A DNA stretch of 64,000 bases from Falsiroseomonas algicola (GCF_011040385.1 NZ_JAAIKB010000005.1:1-64000), one strand, 5' to 3'; positions 10,492-18,674 are shown, counted from the stretch's first letter. Program-made: numbers and translations. Notes: generated by a model not told the origin, from the sequence alone.

Positions 10492-11474
10492 TCCGGGCGC
10501 TGCTGGCCGCTTGCGCGCTGCTGCTGGCGGCGGCCTGCACGCCGGTGGTGATGCCGGCCGGCCCGCCGGTGGCGCTGCCGCGGCTGGAGGAGGCGGCGAT
10601 GATCGCCGCCGATGGCGCCCGCCTGCCGATGCGGGTCTTCCCGCCGGAGGGTGAGCCCCGCGCGGTGATCCTGGCGCTGCACGGCTTCAATGACCATAGC
10701 GGCAACTTCCTGACCGACAGCCTGGAGGCGCTGAAGCAGGCGGGCATGCTGGTCTATGCCTATGACCAGCGCGGCTTCGGCCGGGCGCCCAACCGGGGCT
10801 ACTGGGCGGGGGCGGAGACGATGGCGGCGGACGCTGCCGCCGCCGCCCGCCTGCTGGCGGAGCGCCACCCTGGCCTGCCGCTGTTCATGCTGGGCGAGAG
10901 CATGGGGGCCGCGGTCTCCATCCTGGCCGCGGGCATGGACCCCGCGCCGCCGGTGCGCGGCTACGTCCTGCTGGCGCCGGCGCTGTGGAACCGCGAACTC
11001 ATGAATCCCCTCATGCGCGGCGGCATCTGGCTGGCGGAGCGCACCATCCCGGCCCTGCCGGTGACGGGTGGCGTCGGCGGCGTGGTGGCCAGCGACAACG
11101 AGGCCGCGCTGCGCCGGCTGGGGCGCGACCCCCTGGTGATCCGCGTGACGCGGGTGGATTCGGCGCTCGGCCTGATGGATCTGATGGACAAGGCGGTGGC
11201 GGCGCTGCCGCGCTGCTGCGGCGGCGCACCGGCGCTGCTGCTCTATGGGGAGCGCGACATGCTCGTGCCGCCCCGCATGACGCGGGCGGCGGTGGCGAGC
11301 GTGCCGCCGGCGAGCGGCTTGCGCGTCGCGGTCTATGCCGGCGGCTACCACCTGCTGCTGGCCGGCGGGAACCGGGAGGAGGTGGTGCGGGACATCCTTG
11401 CCTTCATCGAGGACCCGCGGGGGCCGTTGCCATCGGATGCGGAACAGCGGGCGCCGGGCTGGCTGGCACGCTGA
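10488..11474 (+). CDS. Lipoprotein alpha/beta hydrolase (lysophospholipase-like)
   Basis: A 328-residue serine hydrolase with a lipoprotein signal: the hydrophobic stretch ALLLAAAC places the lipidated Cys at about residue 17. The monoacylglycerol-lipase/PldB layout is clear: ALHGFNDHSGNF (oxyanion region), nucleophile elbow GESMGA, Asp in LYGERDMLVP and His in GGYHLLLAG. It probably acts on acyl esters at the envelope. Translation starts at TTG 10488, within the TTGA that ends the ABC ATPase gene, so the two are coupled. Substrate is inferred only from the family. Confidence 0.85.
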   Translation: MIRALLAACALLLAAACTPVVMPAGPPVALPRLEEAAMIAADGARLPMRVFPPEGEPRAVILALHGFNDHSGNFLTDSLEALKQAGMLVYAYDQRGFGRAPNRGYWAGAETMAADAAAAARLLAERHPGLPLFMLGESMGAAVSILAAGMDPAPPVRGYVLLAPALWNRELMNPLMRGGIWLAERTIPALPVTGGVGGVVASDNEAALRRLGRDPLVIRVTRVDSALGLMDLMDKAVAALPRCCGGAPALLLYGERDMLVPPRMTRAAVASVPPASGLRVAVYAGGYHLLLAGGNREEVVRDILAFIEDPRGPLPSDAEQRAPGWLAR

Positions 11475-11485
11475 CGCGTGCCAGC
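11462..11485 (+). terminator. Hairpin spanning the hydrolase stop codon
   Basis: A perfect 10-bp inverted repeat (11462-11471 and 11476-11485) has the TGA stop in its 4-base loop. The right arm can instead pair with 11488-11497. No T run follows, so it may act as a 3' end or stability element between two convergent genes rather than a classical terminator. Confidence 0.5.
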
Positions 11486-11517
11486 GTGCTGGCGCGCTGG
11501 CGCGATAGGGTCGTCGC

Positions 11518-11832
11518 TCAGTCGGCCTCATCCTGGCCGGCCCGACCTTCCAGGGCCCGACCCGCATAGAGCAGCCGCAGGATGGTCACGGTCGATCCCG
11601 TGACCTGGAAGGCAATCGTGACCCGCCGGCGGTAGCCGAGGGTGCGGAGGCCCGGCCGGATGGCATCACGCCGCGTGCCGCGCTCCGGGAACTCGGCCAG
11701 GCCGAGGCAGTGCCGCCGGAGCGCCTCCACATAGGCAAGGGCGCGTTCGGGCAGGGAGGCATCGGCGGTGGCATCGTAGAGGTCGCGGAGGTCGTCGAGC
11801 GCTTCCGGCGCGACGACGACCCTATGCGTCAC
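11518..11832 (-). CDS. parE: ParE-family toxin of a type II toxin-antitoxin system
   Basis: A 104-residue RelE/ParE-superfamily protein. The opening VVVAPEALDDLRDLYDA, the middle FPERGTRRDAIRPGLRTLGYRRRVTIAFQV and the C-terminal VTILRLLYAGR are characteristic. ParE toxins poison DNA gyrase; RelE relatives cleave mRNA, and the exact target here is inferred from the ParD partner. The gene overlaps its antitoxin gene by 11 bases, the usual arrangement, with antitoxin translated first. Regulation is probably by the toxin-antitoxin complex. Confidence 0.88.
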   Translation of the reverse strand: MTHRVVVAPEALDDLRDLYDATADASLPERALAYVEALRRHCLGLAEFPERGTRRDAIRPGLRTLGYRRRVTIAFQVTGSTVTILRLLYAGRALEGRAGQDEAD

Positions 11833-12109
11833 GCCGGGTCTTCAGCCTTGCCGCGTGATGCGCCCTGAGCGCGGCGCCAACCGCATCGGCATCCATCGCC
11901 CTGCCGGGGTCGGCCTGCATGGCGTCCTGCACAGGGGCCACTTCCTCGCGCAGCCAGCGTTCGACGGCGGCGTCACGCTCCCGCAGCGCGCGCAAGCCGG
12001 CGCGGACGACCTCGCTGGCCGAGGCATAGCCCCCGGTCGCGACCAGCTCATCCATGTAGCGCGCCTGGTCGGGCGGAAGGCTGATGGTGCGCTTCTCAGC
12101 GGGTGCCAC
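11822..12109 (-). CDS. parD: ParD-family antitoxin
   Basis: A 95-residue antitoxin. The N-terminal ribbon-helix-helix DNA-binding part reads KRTISLPPDQARYMDELVA, then YASASEVVRAGLRALRERD; the charged C-terminal half would wrap around and neutralise ParE. It is translated just before the toxin gene and probably represses its own promoter as a dimer. The module lies on the chromosome between a lipase and a tartrate gene, with no other mobile-element marks. Confidence 0.88.
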   Translation of the reverse strand: MAPAEKRTISLPPDQARYMDELVATGGYASASEVVRAGLRALRERDAAVERWLREEVAPVQDAMQADPGRAMDADAVGAALRAHHAARLKTRRDA

Positions 12110-12147
12110 GACAGGGCTCCTTGGGGGTGCAGTGTGACGTTATCATA

Positions 12148-12187
12148 CCCCCACCCCGGCCCTCCCCCGCAAGCGCGGGGGAGGGAG
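12148..12187 (+). repeat. C-rich hairpin repeat, copy 1
   Basis: A perfect 11-bp stem (12160-12170 and 12175-12185) with loop AAGC, preceded by a C-rich run. The same roughly 40-base sequence occurs in opposite orientation at 57266-57306. It lies between tarD and parD and may act as a transcription terminator. Confidence 0.75.
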
Positions 12188-12194
12188 GCAGCGG

Positions 12195-13376
12195 TCACCC
12201 CAGCGTCTTGAACACCGCAAACAGCTCGTTCTTCGCCTCGAACCCGATCCCGGGGATCGTCGGCATCGCGACCTTGCTGTCCACCACCGGCACGTCATCC
12301 GCGAAGCCGCCGAAGGGGTGGAAGACCTCGGGGTAGCTCTCGTTGCCGCCGAGGCCGAGGCCCACCGCGATGTTCAGTGCGAACTGGTGCCCGCCATGGG
12401 GCACGCAGCGGCGGCGGGACCAGCCGTGCAGCGCCAGCATGTCGAGCGTGCGGAGATACTCGACCAGGCCATAGGACAGCGCCGGGTCGAATTGCAGGAT
12501 GTCGCGGTCCGGCCGCAGCCCGCCATGGCGGATCAGGTTGCGCGCATCCTGCATGCTGAACAGGTTCTCCCCCGTCGCGATCGGCGGCGCGTAATGCTCG
12601 GCCAGCGTCGCATGGGTGGAGTAATCCAGCGGGTCCAGCGGCTCCTCGTACCAGCGGAGCCCCATGGGGCCGAGCGCCGCGGCATAGGTCAGCGCGGCAT
12701 GCAGGCCGAAGCGGCCATTGACGTCCACCGCAAGCTTCGACCCATCGCCGCCCAGCAGCTTCACCACCGCCTCGATCCGGGCCATGTCCTCGGCCAGCGC
12801 ATCCTTGAGCGAGGTGCCGGGGGCGCCGCCGATCTTCATCTTCACGGTGGAATAGCCCATGCCGAGGTAGCGCTTCATCTCCTCGACCAGCTGGTCCACG
12901 CCCTTGCCGGGGTAGTAGTAGCCGCCGGCCGCATAGACCCAGGCGGCCTGGTCCGCGACGCCGTTGTTGTAGCGATCCGCCAGCAGCTTCCAGAGCGGCA
13001 CGCCGGCGAGCTTCGCGGCCGCATCCCACAGCGCCATGTCCAGCACGCCGACGGCGACGCTGCGCTCCCCATGGCCGCCCGGCTTCTCGTTCTTCATCAC
13101 CACGGCCCAGGCCCCTTCGGGGGAGAGGGTGCCATCGGCGCGCGTCACCTGCGCCTCCGTCGCCTCCAGCAGCCGGGGGATGAAGCGCTCCGCCAGCAGG
13201 CCGGGCTGGGCGTAGCGGCCATTGCTGTTGAAGCCGTAGCCGGTGGCGCGCTTGCCGCCCGCATCCTCCACCGTCACGGCGACGATGGAAGCGGTCATCT
13301 TGCTGAAGTCGATATAGGCATTGGCGATGGCGCTCGCGATCGGCGCCGTGCCCTGCTTCACGCTGACGATGCGCAT
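12195..13376 (-). CDS. tarD: D(-)-tartrate dehydratase (enolase superfamily)
   Basis: A 393-residue enzyme converting D-tartrate to oxaloacetate and water. It matches the Bradyrhizobium D-tartrate dehydratase pattern closely as I remember it: AYIDFSKMTAS, GYGFNSNGRY, NEKPGGHGERSVAVG, AAGGYYYPGKG, the catalytic Lys pair in VKMKIGG, metal ligands in AVDVNGRF, RWYEEP and ATGENL, and the catalytic His in CVPHGGHQFALN. The start at MRIVSVKQG matches the family N-terminus. Divergent from a crotonase gene and a Bug binding protein, a layout consistent with organic-acid catabolism. The product oxaloacetate could feed pckA. Confidence 0.9.
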   Translation of the reverse strand: MRIVSVKQGTAPIASAIANAYIDFSKMTASIVAVTVEDAGGKRATGYGFNSNGRYAQPGLLAERFIPRLLEATEAQVTRADGTLSPEGAWAVVMKNEKPGGHGERSVAVGVLDMALWDAAAKLAGVPLWKLLADRYNNGVADQAAWVYAAGGYYYPGKGVDQLVEEMKRYLGMGYSTVKMKIGGAPGTSLKDALAEDMARIEAVVKLLGGDGSKLAVDVNGRFGLHAALTYAAALGPMGLRWYEEPLDPLDYSTHATLAEHYAPPIATGENLFSMQDARNLIRHGGLRPDRDILQFDPALSYGLVEYLRTLDMLALHGWSRRRCVPHGGHQFALNIAVGLGLGGNESYPEVFHPFGGFADDVPVVDSKVAMPTIPGIGFEAKNELFAVFKTLG

Positions 13377-13457
13377 GCCTGGGGGTTCCTGTCCTGGTCG
13401 CCACCTTGTCGCCCCGCCCCGCTTGGCGGCACAAGAGGGGGAGGAAGAGGAAACAGC

Positions 13458-14234
13458 ATGCCCGACATCCTGCACGAGACCCGCGGCCGCATCGCCTGGA
13501 CCACGCTGAACCGGCCCGAACAGCGCAACGCCATGACCTTCGCGATGTATGAAGGCCTGGTGGAACAGGCGGAGCGCGTGACGAAGGACGCTGGCATCCG
13601 CGCCTGGGTCATCACCGGCGCCGGCGGCAAGGCCTTCGCGGCCGGGACCGACATCAGCCAGTTCCGGGAATTCAAGTCCGGCCAGGACGGGCTGGAATAT
13701 GAGAAGCGGATCGACCGCGTGCTCTCGGCCGTCGAGGATTGCCCGAAGCCCGTCATCGCCGCCATCGCGGGCGCCTGCACGGGGGGCGGGCTCGGCATCG
13801 CCGCGGTCTGCGACCTGCGCATCGCTTCCGCCAACGCCAAGTTCGGCGTGCCGGTGGCGCGCACGCTCGGCAACTGCCTCAGCACCTCCAACGTCTCCCG
13901 CTTCGCGACGCTGATCGGCCCGGCGAAGCTGAAGGAGCTGATCTTCACCGCGCGGTTGATGGAGGCCGAGGAGGCCCGCGCCGCCGGGCTGATCAGCGAG
14001 ATCCTGCCGACGCCGGAGGCCGTCGTGGACCGCGCGATGGACCTGGCGGAGACGGTCGCCGGCATGGCGCCGCGCACGCTGACGGCGACGAAATTCGCGC
14101 TGAAGCGCCTGCGCCTGGCGGCTGGCCAGATCCAGGGCGACGACCTGGTGGAGCTCTGCTTCGGCAGCCAGGATTTCCGGGAGGGGATGGAGGCGTTCCT
14201 GAACAAGCGCGCCCCGAACTGGACGGGGAACTGA
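13458..14234 (+). CDS. Crotonase-fold (enoyl-CoA hydratase family) protein lacking catalytic Glu
   Basis: A 258-residue crotonase-family protein. CoA-binding and oxyanion blocks are present (GGKAFAAGTDISQF, then GACTGGGLGIAAVCDLRIAS). The two glutamates used by true hydratases are absent: the position after GGG-x is Gly and the one in the FGVP-x block is Val. Hydration of enoyl-CoA is therefore unlikely; another crotonase-fold reaction such as isomerisation, hydrolysis or C-C cleavage is possible. Start ATG 13458 follows a purine-rich GAGGAAGAGGAA tract. Just upstream of a Bug binding protein, likely in the same operon. Confidence 0.8.
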   Translation: MPDILHETRGRIAWTTLNRPEQRNAMTFAMYEGLVEQAERVTKDAGIRAWVITGAGGKAFAAGTDISQFREFKSGQDGLEYEKRIDRVLSAVEDCPKPVIAAIAGACTGGGLGIAAVCDLRIASANAKFGVPVARTLGNCLSTSNVSRFATLIGPAKLKELIFTARLMEAEEARAAGLISEILPTPEAVVDRAMDLAETVAGMAPRTLTATKFALKRLRLAAGQIQGDDLVELCFGSQDFREGMEAFLNKRAPNWTGN

Positions 14235-14247
14235 GGGCATCGCATGC

Positions 14248-14277
14248 TTCCTCCAATCGATAAGACGATTGGAGGAA
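14248..14277 (+). promoter_or_regulatory. Hairpin sequestering the ribosome-binding site of the Bug gene
   Basis: Arms 14248-14259 and 14266-14277 form a perfect 12-bp stem with a 6-base loop (ATAAGA). The right arm contains GGAGGAA, the obvious Shine-Dalgarno sequence for the ATG at 14282, and the left arm supplies the matching TTCCTCC. The folded RNA would hide the ribosome site. It could alternatively be an operator palindrome or a 3' end for the upstream gene. Confidence 0.65.
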
Positions 14278-14281
14278 ACGC

Positions 14282-15253
14282 ATGGTCACGAGACGCCTCT
14301 TGATGGGCGCGGCGGGCGCCTGCGCGCTGCCGCTGCCGCTTCTGGCCCAGGCCGCCTACCCCACCCGCCCCGTCTCCCTGCTGGTGGGCTTCGCGCCCGG
14401 CGGCGGCACGGACATCATCGCCCGCCTGCTGCAGCCCGCGCTGAGCGAGGAATTCGGCCAGCCCATCGCGATCGAGAACCGCGCGGGCGGGTCGGGCACC
14501 ATCGCGGCGACGCAGAATGCGCGCGGGCGGCCGGATGGCTACCAGATGCTGATGACGACGGTCAGCGCCAGCGCCGTGGTGCCGCCGACGATGAACCCGC
14601 CGCCCTTCGACATCATCAATGACCAGACGGCGGTGGTGCTGGCGGGCACGGTGCCGCTGGTGGCGGTGGTGCCGCTGACCTCCCCCGCGCAGAATTTCCG
14701 CCAGTTCCTGGACCATGCGAAGGCCAATCCGGGGAAGCTGAACTACGCCTCCTCCGGCATCGCGACGCAGCAGCACCTGGCGAGCGAGTTGCTGAGCTTC
14801 GCCGCCGGGCTGTCCATGCAGCACATCCCCTTCCGCGGCACCGGCCAGGCGGTGAACGAGATCCTGGCCGGGCGCATCGACATCGCGATCGACACGCTGC
14901 CGACCTACCTGCCGCATATCCGCGCCGGACGCGTGCGCGCCCTGGCGACGACGCTGCCGGACCGGGTGCCGACGCTGCCGGATGTGCCGACGGTGGCCGA
15001 GCACGGCTTCCCCGGCTTCGATTCCGCCGTCTGGTACATGGTGATGGGCCCGCCCGGGCTGCCGGATGCAATCGCGCAGCGCTGGGTGGCGGCGGTGAAC
15101 AAGGCGCTGGCGGAGCCGGCGCTGCGGCAGCGGGTGATGGAGGCGGGCTTCATCCCGGGCGGCGGGTCGAGCGCCGATGCGGCGGCGCTGCTGCGGCGGG
15201 ATGCGGCGAAATATGCGCAGCTGATCCGGCAGGCGAATATCAAGTTCGAGTAG
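14282..15253 (+). CDS. Bug-family (TctC-type) extracytoplasmic solute-binding protein
   Basis: A 323-residue periplasmic binding protein with a twin-arginine-like signal (TRRLLMGAAGACALPLP, cut near AQAAYP). The mature start PTRPVSLLVGFAPGGGTDIIARLL is the Bug/TctC signature, with IENRAGGSGTIAA and IPFRGTGQAVNEILAGRIDIAID further on. Bug proteins bind carboxylates or other small organic molecules; many are orphans without TctAB, as here. Linked to a crotonase gene and divergent tarD, so a tartrate-like or other organic-acid ligand is a guess. Translation may be controlled by the hairpin over its ribosome site. Confidence 0.9.
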   Translation: MVTRRLLMGAAGACALPLPLLAQAAYPTRPVSLLVGFAPGGGTDIIARLLQPALSEEFGQPIAIENRAGGSGTIAATQNARGRPDGYQMLMTTVSASAVVPPTMNPPPFDIINDQTAVVLAGTVPLVAVVPLTSPAQNFRQFLDHAKANPGKLNYASSGIATQQHLASELLSFAAGLSMQHIPFRGTGQAVNEILAGRIDIAIDTLPTYLPHIRAGRVRALATTLPDRVPTLPDVPTVAEHGFPGFDSAVWYMVMGPPGLPDAIAQRWVAAVNKALAEPALRQRVMEAGFIPGGGSSADAAALLRRDAAKYAQLIRQANIKFE

Positions 15254-15259
15254 GCTGCC

Positions 15260-15314
15260 CGGGGGAAACGCCGTTTCCCCCGTACCCCCTTTGCCAGGGC
15301 CGAGCCGGCCCTGG
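15260..15314. repeat. Intergenic two-hairpin repeat, copy R1
   Basis: Two perfect hairpins stand in tandem: 15260-15282 (10-bp stem, loop GCC) and 15294-15314 (9-bp stem, loop AGC), followed by ACCGTC. The layout matches the repeats at 21442-21497 and 58155-58321, with different stem sequences. It lies between the convergent Bug and ggt genes and may end transcription from either side. Confidence 0.7.
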
Positions 15315-15321
15315 ACCGTCT

Positions 15322-16995
15322 TCAGTCGCCCGCGGCGATGCCGTCGCGGCGCGGGTCGGCGGCGCCTTCCAGCGTGCCATCGGGCAGGCGGCGGATGACC
15401 TGCAGGCCGGTGTTCATCACCACGGCGCGGGGCGCGTGGCCGAGCGTGGTCAGCGCGGGCGCCAGGGCCTCGAGCGGCGTGCCGCGCTCGATCTCCTCCA
15501 CCCCGTTCTGTGCGCCGATACGGGGGCGCGCGGTGGCACGCTCGGCATCGGCGCCGAAGGCCAGGATCTCCACCAGCGCGGCCGCGACGGCATCGGGGAT
15601 GCGCGCGCCACCACCGGCGCCAAGCACCACCATCGGTCGGCCATCCGCGCCCATCACCATGGTCGGCGCCATGGTCGTGACGGGGCGCTTGCCAGGCTCC
15701 AGCCGGTTCTGCGCCGGCGCCTCCGCCGTGCCGGGGCTGGTCGCGAAATTCGTCATGCCGTTGTTCAGCGTGACGCCCATCGCCGTAAGCTCGGCGCCGA
15801 AATTCAGGTTGTTGGTGGTGGTGAGGGAGACGGCGTTGCCGCTGGCATCGACGATGACGACCTGCGTCGTCGCGGCCTCCGCCCAGGGATCGCTTTCCGC
15901 CGGCAGGGCGCCGCGCTGGTCGGGCGGCGTGCCGGGCGCGACCTGCGCCATGGCGCGGTCGATGCTGGCGAGCGCGGCGCGGTCATCGATGTAGCCGGCA
16001 TCGACCAGCCCGCGCGTCGGCACCGCGACCCGGTCGGGATCGCCGATCCAGCGGCGACGGTCGGCGGTGGCGAGGCGGCTCGCCTCGAGGAACAGATGCG
16101 CGGCCTCCGCACTGTCCCGCCCCTGGCGCGCGATGCCGAGGCGCTCCGCGATGCCCAGCGTCTGCAGCACGGCGACGCCGCCCGACGACGGCGGGGCGGC
16201 CGTGCAGACCTGGTGCGCGAAGGCCGTCATGCAGATCGGCTCCCGCTCCACCGCGCGATAGGCGCGGAGGTCGTCGAGGGTGATCCAGCCGGGGACGGCA
16301 TGGGCCTGCGTCGCCTCCACCAGCGCCTGGCCGATCGGGCCGCCATGGATGGCGGCGGGGCCGAGCGTCGCCAGCAGGCGCAGCGCCTCCGCCTGGTCCG
16401 GGTTGCGGAAGGGCGCGCCGGCGGCAAGCGGCTCGCCGGCGGCGTCGAAATAGAGGGCGCGCAGCGCGGGCACGCGGCGGAGTTCGGCGGCACGGGCGCG
16501 AATGACCTGCGCCAGGTAGGGCGGCAGGGGGAAGCCCTGCTCGGCTAGCGCGATGGCGGGGGCGATGAGCTCCGCCCAGTGCAGGCGGCCATGCGCTTCC
16601 CGCGCCAGAGCGAGGGCGGCGATGGCGCCGGGCACCGCGACCGATCGGCCGGAGCGCGCGACGGTGGCGGGGCCGACACCGCCCGCGGTCAGGCGGTCCG
16701 CGCTGGCGGCGGGGGCGCTGGCGATGCCCTCGTAGAAGCGGAGGCGGCGCTGGCCTTCGTCCCAGACCAGCACGAAGGCGCCGCCGAGCAGCCCGCTGGC
16801 ATGCGGCTCGGCGACGGAGAGCACGGCCTGCGCCGTGACGGCGGCATCGATGGCGGTGCCGCCGGCGCGGAGGGTGGCGAGCGCCGCTTCCGTCGCATGC
16901 GGGCTGGCGGTGGCGACCATCTGGCGCGGGGCCCTCGCGGGCTCCGCGAAGGCGGGCGTTGTTGCCAGCAGCAGGGCGGCGAGAAGGCGGCGCAT
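15322..16995 (-). CDS. ggt: Gamma-glutamyltransferase / glutathione hydrolase
   Basis: A 557-residue periplasmic N-terminal-nucleophile hydrolase with a Sec signal (about 1-17, ending TPAFA). It should self-cleave before the nucleophile Thr376 in ATTQVVIVD, giving large and small subunits that break down glutathione and other gamma-glutamyl compounds. PPSSGGVAVLQTLGI and LNNGMTNF are family motifs. The usual GSPGGSRI near the active site reads GAGGGARI here, so substrate range may differ. It is the last gene of a four-gene minus-strand run, 4 bases after the dehydrogenase gene. Confidence 0.88.
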   Translation of the reverse strand: MRRLLAALLLATTPAFAEPARAPRQMVATASPHATEAALATLRAGGTAIDAAVTAQAVLSVAEPHASGLLGGAFVLVWDEGQRRLRFYEGIASAPAASADRLTAGGVGPATVARSGRSVAVPGAIAALALAREAHGRLHWAELIAPAIALAEQGFPLPPYLAQVIRARAAELRRVPALRALYFDAAGEPLAAGAPFRNPDQAEALRLLATLGPAAIHGGPIGQALVEATQAHAVPGWITLDDLRAYRAVEREPICMTAFAHQVCTAAPPSSGGVAVLQTLGIAERLGIARQGRDSAEAAHLFLEASRLATADRRRWIGDPDRVAVPTRGLVDAGYIDDRAALASIDRAMAQVAPGTPPDQRGALPAESDPWAEAATTQVVIVDASGNAVSLTTTNNLNFGAELTAMGVTLNNGMTNFATSPGTAEAPAQNRLEPGKRPVTTMAPTMVMGADGRPMVVLGAGGGARIPDAVAAALVEILAFGADAERATARPRIGAQNGVEEIERGTPLEALAPALTTLGHAPRAVVMNTGLQVIRRLPDGTLEGAADPRRDGIAAGD

Positions 16996-16999
16996 GGCG

Positions 17000-17980
17000 T
17001 CAGTTCCTCCGGCTGAGGACTTCCTTGTTCACGACGATATCGGGGTCGAGCGTGCCGGCGAAGCAGGCGAGGCAGGCCTCGGCCGCATCCATCGCCATCC
17101 GCGCCAGGCCTTCCGCCGTGCTGGCGGCGACGTGGGGGGTGAAGATCAGGTTGGGCGCGGTCAGCAGGGGGATCGCGGTCTCCACGGGCTCGTCGTGGAA
17201 GACGTCGATCCCCGCGGCGCCGAGATGGCCGGAACGCAGCGCGGCGTCGAGCGCCGCTTCATCGACGAGGGTTCCGCGGGCGGTGTTGATGAAGAGGGCG
17301 CCCTTCTTCATGCGGGCCAGGAGGGCACCGTTCACCATGTGACGGGTGGAGGCGTCGGAGGGGCAGTGGATGGTGACGATGTCGGCCTCGGCGGCGGCTT
17401 CCATCACGTCGTCCACGGGGATGAAGCCGAGGCCGCGGATGCTGCCCTTGCCGATGTTGGGGTCTCGCACCAGCACCCGCATCCCGAAGGCGGCGCAGAG
17501 CTTCGCGACGCGCGTGCCGATGCGCCCGAAGCCCACCACCAGCACGGTCTTGCCGGCCAGGTCGAAGGTAGGGAGGTTCGCCTGGCCGCCCCAGACGGGC
17601 TTGGTCTGGCGGAGGTTGGCGTCGTAGCCGGAAAGCTGGCGCGCGCAGGCCAGCATGAGCATCAGCGCGTGCTCGGCGACGGAGACGGCGTTGGCTTCGG
17701 GCGTGATGGTCAGCGGGATGTTGCGTTCCGTCAGCGCGGGCACGTCCACCGCATCGTAGCCCACGCCGTGGCGGGCGAGGATGCGCAGGTTGGTGCAGTG
17801 GGCCAGGAAGGGCCGGTCGATGCGGATGGTGCGGACGATCAGGGCATCCGCCTTCGGCAGGTTCCGCGCCAGGCTTTCCGGCGAGATGTCCATCAGGACT
17901 TCGACGGTCACGCCCTCGGTCGCGCGCATCTTCTCGATGGCCGCTTCATGGATCGGTCTTACGCAGATGACGTGCGGCAT
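17000..17980 (-). CDS. D-isomer-specific 2-hydroxyacid dehydrogenase
   Basis: A 326-residue NAD-dependent dehydrogenase of the phosphoglycerate dehydrogenase family. The Rossmann motif is VLVVGFGRIGTRVA. The catalytic trio is Arg in NTARGTLVDE, Glu in the FHDEPVE block and His in FTPHVAAST. There is no regulatory ACT domain, so it is a catabolic or general dehydrogenase rather than a serine-pathway enzyme. Downstream of ComD/ComE-like subunits, which makes a 2-keto/2-hydroxy acid such as sulfolactate a candidate substrate (inference). Hydroxypyruvate or another 2-oxoacid is equally possible. Confidence 0.85.
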   Translation of the reverse strand: MPHVICVRPIHEAAIEKMRATEGVTVEVLMDISPESLARNLPKADALIVRTIRIDRPFLAHCTNLRILARHGVGYDAVDVPALTERNIPLTITPEANAVSVAEHALMLMLACARQLSGYDANLRQTKPVWGGQANLPTFDLAGKTVLVVGFGRIGTRVAKLCAAFGMRVLVRDPNIGKGSIRGLGFIPVDDVMEAAAEADIVTIHCPSDASTRHMVNGALLARMKKGALFINTARGTLVDEAALDAALRSGHLGAAGIDVFHDEPVETAIPLLTAPNLIFTPHVAASTAEGLARMAMDAAEACLACFAGTLDPDIVVNKEVLSRRN

Positions 17981-17995
17981 TGACGGGTCTCATTT

Positions 17996-18056
17996 GAAAA
18001 GCCCCCTCCGCTGGAAGGGGGGTTGGGCGCACTGCGCCCAACGGTGGGTGAGGGGG
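17996..18056. repeat. Intergenic hairpin pair
   Basis: Between the dehydrogenase gene and the TPP-enzyme gene lie a C-run/G-run hairpin (about 18002-18021) and a clean 8-bp hairpin (TTGGGCGC, loop ACT, GCGCCCAA) near 18023-18041. No T run is seen. It may weaken transcription into the downstream genes. Confidence 0.45.
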
Positions 18057-18062
18057 TGACGC

Positions 18063-18674
18063 CTAGAGTTGATGGTGCGCTGCCGGCCCCAGGATCGCTT
18101 CCCGGAACCTGGCCGCGAGGTAGGCGCCTTCCCGCGGCGGCAGCTTGAGCGGCAGGTTGGCCGCGTCGATCTTGATGACGGCGACGAGCGGCGCCGTGGC
18201 GGCGTGGATCGCCTCTCGCAGTGGCGCTATGCCGTCCGGCGTCGTGATGGTGCGTGCATCGGCGATCCCCGCGCCGCGGGCGATGGCGGCGAGGTCCACG
18301 CCGTGTTTCGTCGCCGTCTCCTGCCCGCCGGTCTCGCCGTAATGTTCGTTGTCCAGCACGACGATGGCGAGGTTGGGCGGCTGCTTGGTGGCGATGGTGG
18401 CGAGTGCGCCGAGGCCCATCAGCGCCTCCCCATCCCCGGTGATGACCAGCACGCGGCGGCTGGGCTGGGCGAGGGCCAGGCCGAGCCCCATCACCGCCGC
18501 GCCGCCCATTCCGCCCCAGAGGGGCAGGTTGTTCGGGCAGTCGCCGGCCGCGGTGATGTCCCAGGCGGGGGCGCCGAGGCCCGCGATGACGAGGAGGTCG
18601 CCGCGATCCGCCAGCAGGGCGTTGACGACGGCGCGGCGGTCGAGCTTGCCGGAGGGTGCGAGCATGGCCCTCAT
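18063..18674 (-). CDS. TPP-dependent decarboxylase, beta (ComE-like) subunit
   Basis: A 203-residue TPP-binding subunit with the pyrophosphate motif GDGEALMGLGALAT followed about 25 residues on by LDNEHYGETGGQ. The size and split-gene arrangement match sulfopyruvate or phosphonopyruvate decarboxylase (ComE half). The ATG at 18674 overlaps the TGA of the alpha gene (ATGA) and has a G-rich ribosome site, so the two subunits are translated together. Reaction inferred: decarboxylation of a 3-substituted pyruvate to the aldehyde. Substrate not certain. Confidence 0.82.
   Translation of the reverse strand: MRAMLAPSGKLDRRAVVNALLADRGDLLVIAGLGAPAWDITAAGDCPNNLPLWGGMGGAAVMGLGLALAQPSRRVLVITGDGEALMGLGALATIATKQPPNLAIVVLDNEHYGETGGQETATKHGVDLAAIARGAGIADARTITTPDGIAPLREAIHAATAPLVAVIKIDAANLPLKLPPREGAYLAARFREAILGPAAHHQL

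Noticed and set aside
13376-13458. An operon of tarD with the crotonase gene
   Set aside because: They are divergent; the gap between their starts is 81 bases, so only a shared promoter region is possible.
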